Positions 12,956-48,540 of a stretch of 64,000 bases of DNA are shown here, one piece after another; within the stretch, counting starts at the first letter, position 1; every line of letters begins with the position of its first letter. The position numbers were made by a program, and so were the translations under genes. Under the pieces are notes generated by a model. That model made no database searches, was not told where the DNA came from, and worked only from the letters and a program-made list of their open reading frames with translations. The DNA comes from Pomacea canaliculata. Lineage: Eukaryota > Mollusca > Gastropoda > Architaenioglossa > Ampullariidae. The DNA is taken from NCBI RefSeq assembly GCF_003073045.1, contig NC_037602.1, positions 11,163,731 to 11,227,730 of the forward strand, in the 5' to 3' direction.

Positions 12956-12970
12956 GTTGCCCCTGGTTAC
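12956..12970 (+). promoter_or_regulatory. Candidate X-box (RFX site)
   Basis: GTTGCC-CCT-GGTTAC: a perfect left half site, 3-base spacer, and a right half with one mismatch to RGYAAC. It sits 61-75 bp upstream of the DNAI1 ATG. RFX factors bind such imperfect inverted repeats close upstream of ciliary genes. The spacer is at the long end, so this is a candidate only. Confidence 0.5.
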
Positions 12971-13021
12971 GTCCAACATCATCGGCTCAAACGTGTTAAC
13001 AGTGCTGTAGACATCATAAAA

Positions 13022-13028
13022 GTAAACA
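13022..13028 (+). promoter_or_regulatory. Candidate forkhead (FOXJ1-type) site
   Basis: GTAAACA, a full match to the forkhead core RYAAACA, ends 2 bases before the DNAI1 start codon. FOXJ1 drives motile-cilium genes in animals. A 7-mer can occur by chance; its pairing with the nearby X-box raises the prior. Confidence 0.4.
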
Positions 13029-13030
13029 AG

Positions 13031-39262
<26,232 letters not shown>

Positions 39263-39668
39263 CTCACAGGATGAAGACAGCTGTCACTAGACAATTGAAA
39301 TGCAGTTTGATATTGATGGAAACCACTCTCAAGAGCACTCAATGCAATATGGGACTTTTTCTGGTTGAGAATCACTATTTGACAGTGTTACAGTGTAAAT
39401 CTAAAGCTTCAATATCAAATGTCTAAAACAACCGATCAACACAAACATTTTGTTAAATCAAAACTAGGGATCCCAGCAGGTTTAAGAAAACTTGGAATCA
39501 CACTGCAACAATATCTAATCATCTTATTTTTTATTGTATCATCATGCTGAACATTTCTATTGTACATTTTCAGATGACCTTGATAGATTTGCTATCCTTG
39601 CTATGTTTTGACAGATTTTGCGATTACTGCTGTTGTTTCATATTATCCATACAAAGATTCTGTTAGGA

Positions 39669-39674
39669 AATAAA
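39669..39674 (+). promoter_or_regulatory. Poly(A) signal candidate of DNAI1 (proximal)
   Basis: AATAAA about 407 bp after the DNAI1 stop codon. Confidence 0.5.
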
Positions 39675-39767
39675 TGAATTTTGATGTAGTCTATTATGAT
39701 CATTGTTGAATTTTGTCTCTTTTGTCATTTGTGTGTTTGTAAACGCTGTTTTTCATATAAGGTTTTC

Positions 39768-39773
39768 AATAAA
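39768..39773 (+). promoter_or_regulatory. Poly(A) signal candidate of DNAI1 (distal)
   Basis: A second AATAAA about 100 bp beyond the first, followed by T-rich sequence. Confidence 0.45.
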
Positions 39774-39896
39774 TTTTAGACAAATTATATATTGAAAACC
39801 CAGTTAGGTGATTCAAGTTATACCAAGAAACAATATAAATATGTGAATTTCAGAGATGTAAATGCAATTGTTTATTTATTATCTTACGATTAGTGT

Positions 39897-40035
39897 TTAG
39901 GTTAGGGTGAGGTAGGTTATGGTTAACATTACCCAAACCCCGTAACCTTAAATGTAACCCTTCGTAGGATTGGGGTTAGTGTAACTGAAGGTTAGAGTCA
40001 GCGAGTTGGGGTTAAGGTTATGATTAGGTTTAAAA
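39897..40035. repeat. Degenerate TTAGGG-like tract
   Basis: Loose, diverged units of ggttagggt, ggttaaggtt and their complements over about 140 bp just after the DNAI1 3' end. Resembles decayed interstitial telomere-like or other satellite sequence. Confidence 0.35.
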
Positions 40036-40257
40036 AGATTAGGAATTACAATTATCAAGGTAGAACGCACAGACAAGAGTGGCGGCAGCACATGTATAGA
40101 GACCGTGGCAGATGGTGCTGATTTTACAGAAATAGGGAGACAGACAGACAGCTTTAACTTGTCTCTCAAGGGGCTGCAGCAATGATGAATCTGAGATTTC
40201 AGAAAGATGATGTAAAGGTGAGGGTACTTGGGTGAACTAATAAACGATTTCTTCTGC

Positions 40258-40740
40258 TCAAGCAGAAGAGAGTGTCCTGGCCATTTTTATCATTAAATTT
40301 GTGTTCTGAGCAATCCAATCTTTGACATCACTAATACAGGTCTCAATAATGTTAATTGCAGAATGAGACTCAGCTGGTGAGTTAGAATAGTATAGCTGCA
40401 TGTCATCAACATATGACTGATGAGAAACATAATGAGACTGGATGCATGACGAAAGTGTGCTGTATACAAAATGAACAGAACAGACCCAAATACTGAGCCT
40501 TGGGGGACCTGGCAAGAAAGATGAGCAGGGCAGGAAGTTTGACCATTGACTGACACAGTCTGGGTCCTTATCAACTACGTAGGAGTTAAAACATTCTAGT
40601 GCAGGTCCAGAAATTACCCAGATGATGTGAAGTCTTTGAAAGAGCAAAGAGTGGTCAATAATGTCAAAAGCATCAGACAAGTCAAGCAGAATTAAGGCAG
40701 AAACATCACCATTGTCAAAAGCAGATTACTCTGAGATGAG
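40258..40740 (-). mobile_element. CR1-like LINE remnant (RT palm)
   Basis: Minus-strand frames 40680-40258 and 40574-40293 carry SDAFDIIDHSLLFQRL, the VPQGSVFGSVLFILY motif, and SYVDDMQLYY, where the usual catalytic YADD is YVDD. Then ISDVKDWIAQNTNL. Frameshifted, sits between the convergent ends of DNAI1 and the PMF1-like gene. Confidence 0.85.
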
Positions 40741-41343
40741 CAGTTTTTGTATTGTGAAAAGTCTATATGTTGAATCTTAGTGAGAAATGGCACTTTTGAA
40801 ACTTTGGAATACACTGCTTAAAAAACACGTTATATTTACTTCTAATAGAAAGATGAGTGTCAAACACAATAGCTGCAACAGGTCAAATAATGCAACCAAC
40901 TATAATTAAAAACAAAACACCAAACACCAGGTGACAGCTTCCACTAATCTGTCAATATAAACCAGCACAAGAAAAAGCAATGGAATGCAAAATTCAAATA
41001 AAGCTTTGTCAAAATAGTGGTCACTATATTAAGCAATGATCTCTGACTAGTCCCAAAATATGTAGATGTTAGGGCAGGAGGTGTGCATGTGTAGCACAAA
41101 TATAATTAAATTATCAAATGTGAATCATGTAGGTGATATGATTTTGTATCTGTAAAACAGTATTTATGTTAACAATTACCATGTTCTAATATGCAAGAGT
41201 TCAACAGGGTCACAAAATTTACTTCACTGGAATAAAAAAATGCTTGGGTGGAATTCTTCTAGTCTTTCCCTATTCCAGTAAAAAGGAAAATGTTAAGTAC
41301 AATGAAAGGAAAACACCCAAAACAAACAAAATTTGAATGGCAA
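40741..41343. other. Intergenic, nothing recognised
   Basis: AT-rich sequence between the CR1 remnant and the candidate 3' end of the PMF1-like gene. No ORF of note. Confidence 0.4.
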
Positions 41344-41349
41344 TTTATT
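41344..41349 (-). promoter_or_regulatory. Poly(A) signal candidate of the PMF1-like gene
   Basis: AATAAA on the minus strand, about 365 bp downstream of the candidate stop codon. Confidence 0.4.
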
Positions 41350-41713
41350 ACAATAATGGCAAACTTATTTAGCAGTGTCACAGCTTCAAATCAGGTTCTG
41401 CATGACTTTTTGAAAACAAAGAACATATTTTCACAAAGGCAGCAATTAAATGCAAAAATATCAAAAGAACATCTGTCATTCATTCGAAGCAACATAAACA
41501 TAGCTGTCTCAACATGTATGTCATGAAGATAATAACTTTTCTGACTGACAAACCACCTGAGCTGGTGTATTTGTTGTGCCTGTTACAGTATAAGGGGTAA
41601 AGTAGCTGCAATCATGTATGTAGACCTATCAGTGGCCTGATCGTAATACTACAACTGATCACGAAAGCTTATCCAAGTGGGTTCAATGTTCCAATCCTCT
41701 TAATGTCACAAAG

Positions 41714-41911
41714 CTATTTAAAGTCTAGGCAGCATTGGGAAATAGCTGTGTGAGTCTTGTGAAGTTTCTCATATTGTTTTCTCACCATCTGGCTTAAGAG
41801 AAGATTTTGAGACTGCAGCTGTGCCAAGCATTTTCTAACTGCTGTAGGTGCTTACAATAGACTGGGAACAGATGAGAACAGATGTCACTTTCTGGAGAGC
41901 CACTTGGCCGC
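41714..41911 (-). CDS. PMF1: PMF1-like exon 4, frameshifted
   Basis: Acceptor tttgcag. Opens with WRPSGSPESDI; the frame as written stops early (TCT TAA near 41793). A -1 shift near 41842, at the AAAA run of ttagaaaatgc, leads to LLLSQMVRKQYEKLHKT and a TAG at 41716-41714. Confidence 0.7.
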
Positions 41912-44900
41912 CTGCAAAACACAACAACGGTACACTTAACCAGTCACCATCGATTACATAACGCTGCTGCTAATAATAATAGTATGGCCTCCTATGGTCA
42001 TAGAATTTCTAGAGCTCATGCGCTTAACAGAATGAAAACCTGTAGAAATGTTTTTGAACCACTTTGCTATTGGGAAAGGAGAAAGAGGACAAGATCTGTT
42101 TTTATTTTAGTGCCCATTGTTTGCCTGTGTTCCTTCCTGATATCTTAATTCTTAAAGGATTTCCTTGCCTGTGGTTTTATAAAATTTTTCATTAACTGCC
42201 AGTCTTTTCTGAAGCCATAATGGTCACTTTTTTAAACCATGAAAAAAAGCAGCAGGCAATGCTGATACTCATCATAAAGCTAACCTTATCAGACTGAACC
42301 TGTTCTTTTCCTATTGCTGCTGATCTGCAGTTTGTCTTCTGGTTTCGTTACATCTACATGTAAGGAGAGGTAGATAAATCTATATATTTACTTTGACTAC
42401 TCTCTATTTGGCAGCATGTGAGTTGACATTAACCTTATGAGTATGTAAGTTTGCTTCACCGCTTTCTTTTGATAACAGTTTCAACTGATTTTTGTGAAGA
42501 CTACTCACCAGGCTGTGACATTGGATGTACAGTCTATTTCTTCCTGAAAATGGTCAAGCTTCTTCATTAATTCACAGATATTCTCCTCTTTAAACATGAG
42601 AGCAAGCTCCTCCTGCAAATATAATCATATCATGAATCAAACAAAATTGTTTCTTTTATAATGACATTTGTAAAGATTTATTGCTCACATCTTCTGCTGC
42701 ATATGATTACCATTTTAAAAAGTCTAGATGAGACTTTAAGAAAACTATTTTATATTCAATTTCAGTTTACATTTGAGCAATCATATATATATATACCCAT
42801 GAACTGATAGAGAAAGCAGAGACTGCAGCTATACAGGTTTGGCCTACTAAAAAAAAATAAATAGTTACAACGCCTACTAAACATACAGCTTGATATGTTT
42901 GACAAAATTGTCCTTCTAATACTTGCTTACAGTTGTGAAATACAGGGCAACAGGAATGGAATTAGTGATTTTTGTGTTAAACTATAGCTAAGATTTTACA
43001 AAATAATTCTCAAATTAAGAAAGTAGCCCTTTTTCCAAAACAATTTACCTTAGATTAGTATGACAAGACACATTTATACAAACGCATGAGCAAAAATAGC
43101 TAAATAGTTTTGCGTACCTGTATATTTGAGCTAAGAATGCTAACAGACTCTTCATGAAGTTTCAAAAGTGCCACTGGATCCCTTGCATGCACAGCAGACA
43201 AGTGATGTTTCAACAAGGAGAATCTGTCAAACAAATTTTATAAACATTATCTTCTATTGAAGAAATTCAACAAAATTAAATAATGAATGCTTCCTCTGAT
43301 GCTAACTGTCCAGACTATACATTAACAACCACTCCCTTCCCAAATTATAATTACATGGAAAACTTGCATAGGGTAGGGTCACACTCTTAGGTGTAAGCTA
43401 AGCACAATGTAACTGATCAAAGTAAACAACAACGAGCTAATAAAATGCAAGAGCACAGTCACTAGTAAAATTTAATTGTTTTTCAAATGCAAATATGATC
43501 TAATGGTCAGACACAAAGATTGGTCTGTTTGAATCATCGAAGTTTGCATCTTAAGTTTAGACTTAAAGGTGATAAAAGAATCAGAGTGTTGAAGGTTGAT
43601 GGGTAATTCATTCCAAGTTGATGGGACTAGGTAAGAGAAAGACCTCTGTCCATACGTCTTTATCTTAGCTATTGGGGCTTGCAGATGCTTGGTGTCTGAA
43701 GATGTGAAGAAGTCATGTGGGCATATAGCTGGGAGTGAGTTCAGAGAGGTACCAAGGACCAGCACCAGAAACGGCGAAATTAGCCAGAGTGGAAAGTTTA
43801 TAAACTATATGATCGAGCCAGTGAAGTAAGCGAAGGAATGGGTATATATGTTCACATCTAGATGGTCTGCAGATGAGGCAAGCAGCATTATTTTGGATCC
43901 TCTGAAGTCTGTCAAAAACAGGGGTGGACAAAGCAAAATTTTTGTTATATTACCTGCCTGCCACATAGAATTTTGAGACTGGCCTATGAAGAAAACATTT
44001 TGCCCACCCCTGGTCAAGAAGAAGATACTTGCGAATGCCAGCCAAAAGTGAATTATAACAATCCTTGAGAGCACAAAAGCAAAGAGTAGATTTATGTTGC
44101 ACCAGTTGTGTGATAATGACGAATGGTGCTAACCCTACAAAGTTCAAGGTAAGCAACTCTACAGACATGAGAAATGTGATGATGCAAAAGTCAAACTCAA
44201 GAATGACATCCAAACTGTAGACAGAGGTGGAGAAAGGAATAGTTGAGTTGTTTATGGAGAGTGACAGAGGAAGAAAACAATGAAATTTCTTGGGGCATCG
44301 GCAGCAATTCAGTCATCATTCAGTTGCAGCCTATATTAAAGCCTCCAGGACTTGATGTCAGCGTGCATTTCTGTGTCCGTGTCAGAAGTCAAGAGAGTAC
44401 AGTAAGTGGAGTTGACTGATAAAGCTGTGTATCATCAGCTCAACTCACATTTGACATGGCATGGCCTGAAATGACATCAGACAGATGGAAAACATACAAC
44501 ACAAACAATAACCCTAACCCCAAGACAGACCTTGCGGGATCCCATATCACAGGACAGAAGCATCTGAGTATACACTGTTCACAGTCCGGGTTCAGTCCAT
44601 GAGATAGGATTGAAACCAGGACAAAGTAACGGCATTTACTGCCAAATTAATTAGCTCACTACTGGGATCTGGGGATGTTTGGTACTTTCATATATGGTTT
44701 CTTGAGGCTGCTATCTTGGTACGCAGAACAAAGCTGACTGTTTAATGCAGAAGCAAATTTCATCAACACCAGTCTTATTCATGCCTTTCACACATTTGCC
44801 ACAGTCTGGTCTGCTGGACATTGATGGAGTAAAATCTTCTTCCCATCTACAATCATGCACCACTGCTCTGACATACACAACAGCAGAGGTCTCTATGCTT

Positions 44901-45426
44901 TTTTTTTAAAGCCAGTTTCACTCATTTTTTCTGAATATGTCAACTAAAATTTGCAAACTAATTTCCATGCATGAAAGATAAACCGGGGCTCTAACTTCAG
45001 TGAGCCCCAAAAAAAATGTAAAGGTGGGAAAACTATACAAATACCAAGGACAAAAACAATATTAAACAGAAAACTATAACAAACTGACAGTCCTTTAACA
45101 GTATAAACTAATATAGTACCTAAATCTATACAGTCTAGAATAGGACAACATAGGAATCTGACAATCTCCTATATCCCCACTTTCCCACTGACTAGGTTCG
45201 AAATCGCCTTAAGGCAGAAGAATTTTTCCCTCCCAAAATCAACAACAGTTGACAAATTTACCCGCACTACCAGTGCATGAAAAATATGAAATCGGTACAC
45301 TTACTTCAAAGATGACACGCATTTTTTTGTTGTTTTGGATAACGCATTTTGCAGCAAAGACAAATGGAGCACCTTAGGCTTTGTTTTTGTATCATCGCCG
45401 TCATAACATACACCATCGTTCGACAT
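41714..45426 (-). CDS. PMF1: PMF1/NNF1-like kinetochore protein (4 exons, frameshift in exon 4)
   Basis: Four minus-strand exons, 45426-45305, 43223-43118, 42612-42509 and 41911-41714, join in phase. Total is 530 nt, one base short of 177 codons. The protein has an N-terminal helix region, then ILSSNIQEELALMFKEENIC and ELMKKLDHFQEEID, then TAWRPSGSPESD, then a coiled coil. This order and the AWRPSG motif match PMF1 (NNF1), a subunit of the MIS12 complex linking centromeric chromatin to NDC80 at the outer kinetochore. Human PMF1 is 205 residues, this one about 176. In exon 4 the frame breaks after LQQLEN at an AAAA run; the next frame continues LAQLQSQNLLLSQMVRKQ to a TAG. Read as a 1-base deletion: assembly error, allele or decay. 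Overall similarity is modest, the motif match strong. Confidence 0.75.
42509..42612 (-). CDS. PMF1: PMF1-like exon 3
   Basis: Acceptor tttgcag, donor GTGAGT. Encodes EELALMFKEENICELMKKLD then HFQEEIDCTSNVTA plus two bases of Trp. Core of the NNF1 similarity. Confidence 0.8.
43118..43223 (-). CDS. PMF1: PMF1-like exon 2
   Basis: Acceptor ttgacag, donor GTACGC. Encodes FSLLKHHLSAVHARDPVALL then KLHEESVSILSSNIQ. Phase fits both neighbours. Confidence 0.75.
43470..44660 (-). mobile_element. CR1-like LINE remnant in PMF1-like intron 1
   Basis: Minus strand, from about 44660 down to 43470. Pieces in order: SYGIPQGLSWG near 44520-44560, an ADDTQLYQ segment near 44420, then RLQRIQNNAACLICRPSR (43860-43915) and YGQRSFSYLVPSTWNELPIN (43600-43660). 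It is split by a 94-bp MITE at 43919. Multiple frameshifts. Confidence 0.85.
43919..44012. mobile_element. 94-bp hAT-type MITE inside the CR1 remnant
   Basis: Ends CAGGGGTGGACAAAGC and TTTTGCCCACCCCTG form terminal inverted repeats. Flanks are gtcaaaaa (43911-43918) and gtcaagaa (44013-44020), an 8-bp duplication with one mismatch. Confidence 0.85.
44986..45009. other. Short hairpin
   Basis: GGGGCTC and GAGCCCC can pair around a 10-base loop. No known role; may be chance or a repeat end. Confidence 0.3.
45305..45426 (-). CDS. PMF1: PMF1-like exon 1
   Basis: ATG with A at -3. Encodes MSNDGVCYDGDDTKTKPKVL then HLSLLQNALSKTTKKCVSSL plus two bases. Donor GTAAGT. Confidence 0.7.
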
Positions 45427-45640
45427 CTTCTCAATTTTTGAAAATGGTGAGAGTTACTTCCCTTAATATGTGTCTATGTGCTGAGGATGCACGACTCGCT
45501 ACTCCGATTACCTCCCTTCCCTCTTCCTTTCGAAATCACCACAATTTCCTACTAAATAACCAACCGCAGTCGCCGACGCGATTCGTAGTAGTTAAAACAC
45601 TCACTTGTCACCACTATATATATATAGAAAGAGAGACCCT

Positions 45641-45698
45641 AAGTTCCGATCTCGTCTCGGTACACACTGTATGTGACACCTGTCTGCAGGGCTGGCAT
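45641..45698 (+). mobile_element. Truncated SINE copy
   Basis: Matches the B-box and body of the SINE (gatctcgtctcggtacac, gtgacacctgtctgcaggg) but lacks the A-box half. Confidence 0.6.
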
Positions 45699-45769
45699 CA
45701 AGGGTTGTCTCCGAGTACTTAGGTTTGATAATAAACGCATGATCCACGTGCATGATCGTAAAGAGCGTG

Positions 45770-46190
45770 CTTTTAACACTTAAGAATGAGACATGGACAG
45801 CAAACGATCGAAGGACAGATCGGATAAACAACAGTATTGATGACTAATAAAAGACAAACATAGGAAAGCGCAAAGAAGAATCGGCTGGTAAAGTGATGCT
45901 GCAGATGAAGAGGAGTAGGGAAGTTAAGGCGGGTTGGCATTGTGCGGATTGTTGTTAAGAAGTTTAGGTGTGTCTTTCGTGCACAATTAAAGGATCTGTC
46001 AATGGTGGGTGGGTGGCGGATATTGATCGAAGGTGAGGAAGTTCCATTATCTTGCTGCACAGTAACCAAAAATCTTGTGACAGTATGTTGTTCTGGTGAC
46101 AAGAATATATATAGTCATGATACGGTCATCAGATGCAGAGCGGAGTTGTCTGGCTGGGATGTAGGGGAAAAGAAGTTCTGATGAATAGTC
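45770..46190 (-). mobile_element. CR1-like LINE fragment upstream of the PMF1-like gene
   Basis: Minus strand. TVTRFLVTVQQDNGTSSPS and the following residues correspond to the C-terminal RT segment also seen at 62220-62300. Ends near 45775 with the family tail (acttaagaatgagac-like), also seen at 61940 and 205. Confidence 0.7.
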
Positions 46191-46496
46191 AGGGCAAGAT
46201 CAGCCTGCAAATTAATAAAAACACAGCTGTACTTTCCTGGAAATAAACCCGCACAAACAATTAAAGACAATGTATATCACAAAGGCAGAGTGACAGCTGT
46301 ACCTTGTCTATCTGTCAAGGGTCATGCCAGAAGTGACAAATGAATTCCCAGATTCCCAACTGTTTTCTCCTCCCCATAAAATGCGAAATCCACTCTAGGT
46401 GAAGGCACTTTCCCAATCAAAGATTTTTACACTAAACCATTCTCTGGTCCCTGGGCTAGGGTTAAATTATTGGTGATTGCCCATTCCTCTGTCACA

Positions 46497-47500
46497 GATC
46501 TCTCGAGGCGAGTAAATGTTAACGAGGCTTCGGATCCAGACAACTTAATTAGTGGAGTTTTACATCATTTTTTACAATTCTCTGTAGATTTTGATAGCGT
46601 TCCTGATATTTGGAAACTTTGGCACATTGTGCCTTCTCAAAAATCACTAGGCCCAGTCAACCCAACGACTTCAGACCAGTCACTCGATTTACGTTAAGTA
46701 TCGTGAAATCACTCTTACAAATTGTAAGAAGCGAGGTTTTGACGGCTGTTGATCAATATCTTGACCCTCTGTAGTTTGCCTACAGAGCTGGAAGAGGTGT
46801 CGATGATGCTAAGATGTTTATACTAAATACTCTGTACAAACATCTGAAGAAACTTACATACATATAGCTCATGCCAGGTTTCTCTTTGCTGATTTTTCTA
46901 CAGCTTTTAACCCCGTGCAGCCTCACTCGTTAGCACAGAATCTATATATAGTTTCAGACTTCCATCTCTCCCACCAACTATAACTTTCTGGATCCTGGAC
47001 TTTTTAACAAACATGCATGCAGCAGAAACGTCTTCTTCAGATACCTGCACCAAATAAACATGTTCACATGGATGGGGAAGGACTGCATGTGGCGCAGTCA
47101 CGGAAGGGGGGGGGAGGGGCGGCAAATGGCCACCAAATGTACAACAATTAAGACCCAGCAACGACTGTATCTTTTGAGGAAACTCCGCAGTTTAAACGTT
47201 AGTTCAGGGGTGCTGGAGACTGTTTACATATCTCTTTTGTTGAGACCATTTTCACATTTAACATCGTCGCATGGTGTGCTTGGCAACCTCCTCGTCAAAG
47301 ACAAGGCAAGGCTGGCCAGAGACATCCACCAGGCAAATAAAATGATTGGGACATCACAGCTGCCACTTTCTGACTTGTGTATCTTCATGCTGTCAGAAAC
47401 TTCGAAAGATGAGTTTATCTGTAACACTGGATTTTTTAGGATAGTCACTGCGCGCGCATGCTGTGATCTCAGTCAAGGAATCCGAATGTGCGCGTAGCCA
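46497..47500 (+). mobile_element. Rex1-like LINE remnant, plus strand
   Basis: RRVNVNEASDPDNLISGVLH opens the RT finger domain. Then LDPL, a stop, then FAYRAGRGVDDAKMF, FADFSTAFN-like sequence near 46890, and the C-terminal QQRLYLLRKLRSLNVSSGVL (47158-47215), GNLLVKDKARLARDIHQANK. Internally deleted and frameshifted. Confidence 0.82.
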
Positions 47501-47529
47501 ATGATGTCGCCTGCCTAAACGACCTTGAC

Positions 47530-47770
47530 TTCTAAAAATAGCAATGACTTTTAGCCAATGGCGTACTGTCTATATATAGCTACCGGAAACGTGCGCGCTC
47601 TACGTGTGTCTGACCGCTAGTTACAAATTTGTGTTTCTACAGCGATGAATCTGTCACAGTTAATGACCAGTCGGATCAAATTAAGAGGACAAAATGAAGG
47701 AGGTTTACAAAACCATGCAGTTTTCTACTTCAACGCAGCTTGGAGGTATATTCCTTGGAATTTGTATTCT
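47530..47770 (+). promoter_or_regulatory. Possible TATA-type promoter and short first exon
   Basis: CCAAT at about 47548, TATATATA near 47571, then CpG-rich sequence and an ATG at 47644 opening a roughly 50-codon frame. Gene not recognised; could be an unlinked first exon, a MEF2 5' exon or a retroelement promoter. Confidence 0.25.
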
Positions 47771-47799
47771 TACAGGTCTTTCAAAAGATTTGTGTACTG

Positions 47800-48540
47800 A
47801 TCGAACTGTACTGTAATGATTGAACTTTGCCGTAAAGAATATCTGTGAACTGAACTGAGCTGTTCTGTAAAAATATATCTGTGGATTAGATTAACGGAAA
47901 ATTTTTTTTTTTTGCTGACTACACTGTGCCTGAAGGAGAAAAGTGTGAACAAATCAAGATTCGACAGTGGATATGTCATAAGAATTTGAAAAGATAGTTT
48001 TCATGATTGTTATTCACTGTAATATATAGCTGTATATATTTCATGAACACGATTTGTCTTTTCCCCTTAATTTTATGTCTTCTTTCTTACAGCACCTTTA
48101 TTATTTATTGCAAGTGGTTTAGTTACGTACGTAATGCTGCTATAAGCTTAACAAAACATTTCATCGTGCGAACGGGTCCGTTACACGGTTACAGTCCTAT
48201 CTTTAGTCCTTATCACGTCACGTTCACGCTTAATTGGTGTGGTCTGTATAGGTGGTAGGGCAACGGGGAAAAAAACCCTGTGGATATATAATAAACTTAA
48301 TTTGCCTTCTATTGTTTGGAAGGAAGGAATGTTGCACATGATGCACATTCATCCAGGTAATACGTGTTAATTTGTTACCAGAAATATTTCTTTACGGATC
48401 GATTGGCCCTGTCGATTGAGTTGCCGAATGACTGGTAGATGTTTTGACTAAATATATGCATGTGCGCTAACGAATGCAAATAATCTGATGAGTCCTGATC
48501 GAGGTAGACCACGAGTCCACGACAATCATTAATTGCAATG
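47800..48540. other. Intergenic, nothing recognised
   Basis: AT-rich with scattered CpG; no domain, repeat match or convincing exon seen. Confidence 0.35.

Larger units (their letters stand above)
12858..13030. promoter_or_regulatory. Bidirectional promoter between NPL-FKBP and DNAI1
   Basis: 173 bp separate the two start codons, which face away from each other. The interval has more CpG than the surrounding introns and no TATA box. It contains a candidate RFX X-box and a forkhead site (separate entries). Shared promoter use is inferred from spacing; 5' UTR ends are unknown. Confidence 0.7.

Noticed and set aside
41889..41904. Short intron (14 nt, GTAAGC...CAG near 41857) as an explanation of the PMF1-like frame break
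   Set aside because: It would restore a frame, but 14 nt is far below any workable intron length; a 1-base deletion at the A run is simpler.
45190..45210. B-box-like ggttcgaaatcg suggesting a tRNA gene
   Set aside because: No A box, acceptor stem or cloverleaf can be formed upstream.
45381..45722. 113-codon plus-strand open frame over the PMF1-like start
   Set aside because: It is antisense to exon 1 and runs into a SINE; no motif.
47060..47497. 145-codon plus-strand frame considered as an independent gene
   Set aside because: Its content (QQRLYLLRKL, KDKARLAR) is the C-terminal part of a Rex1 reverse transcriptase.
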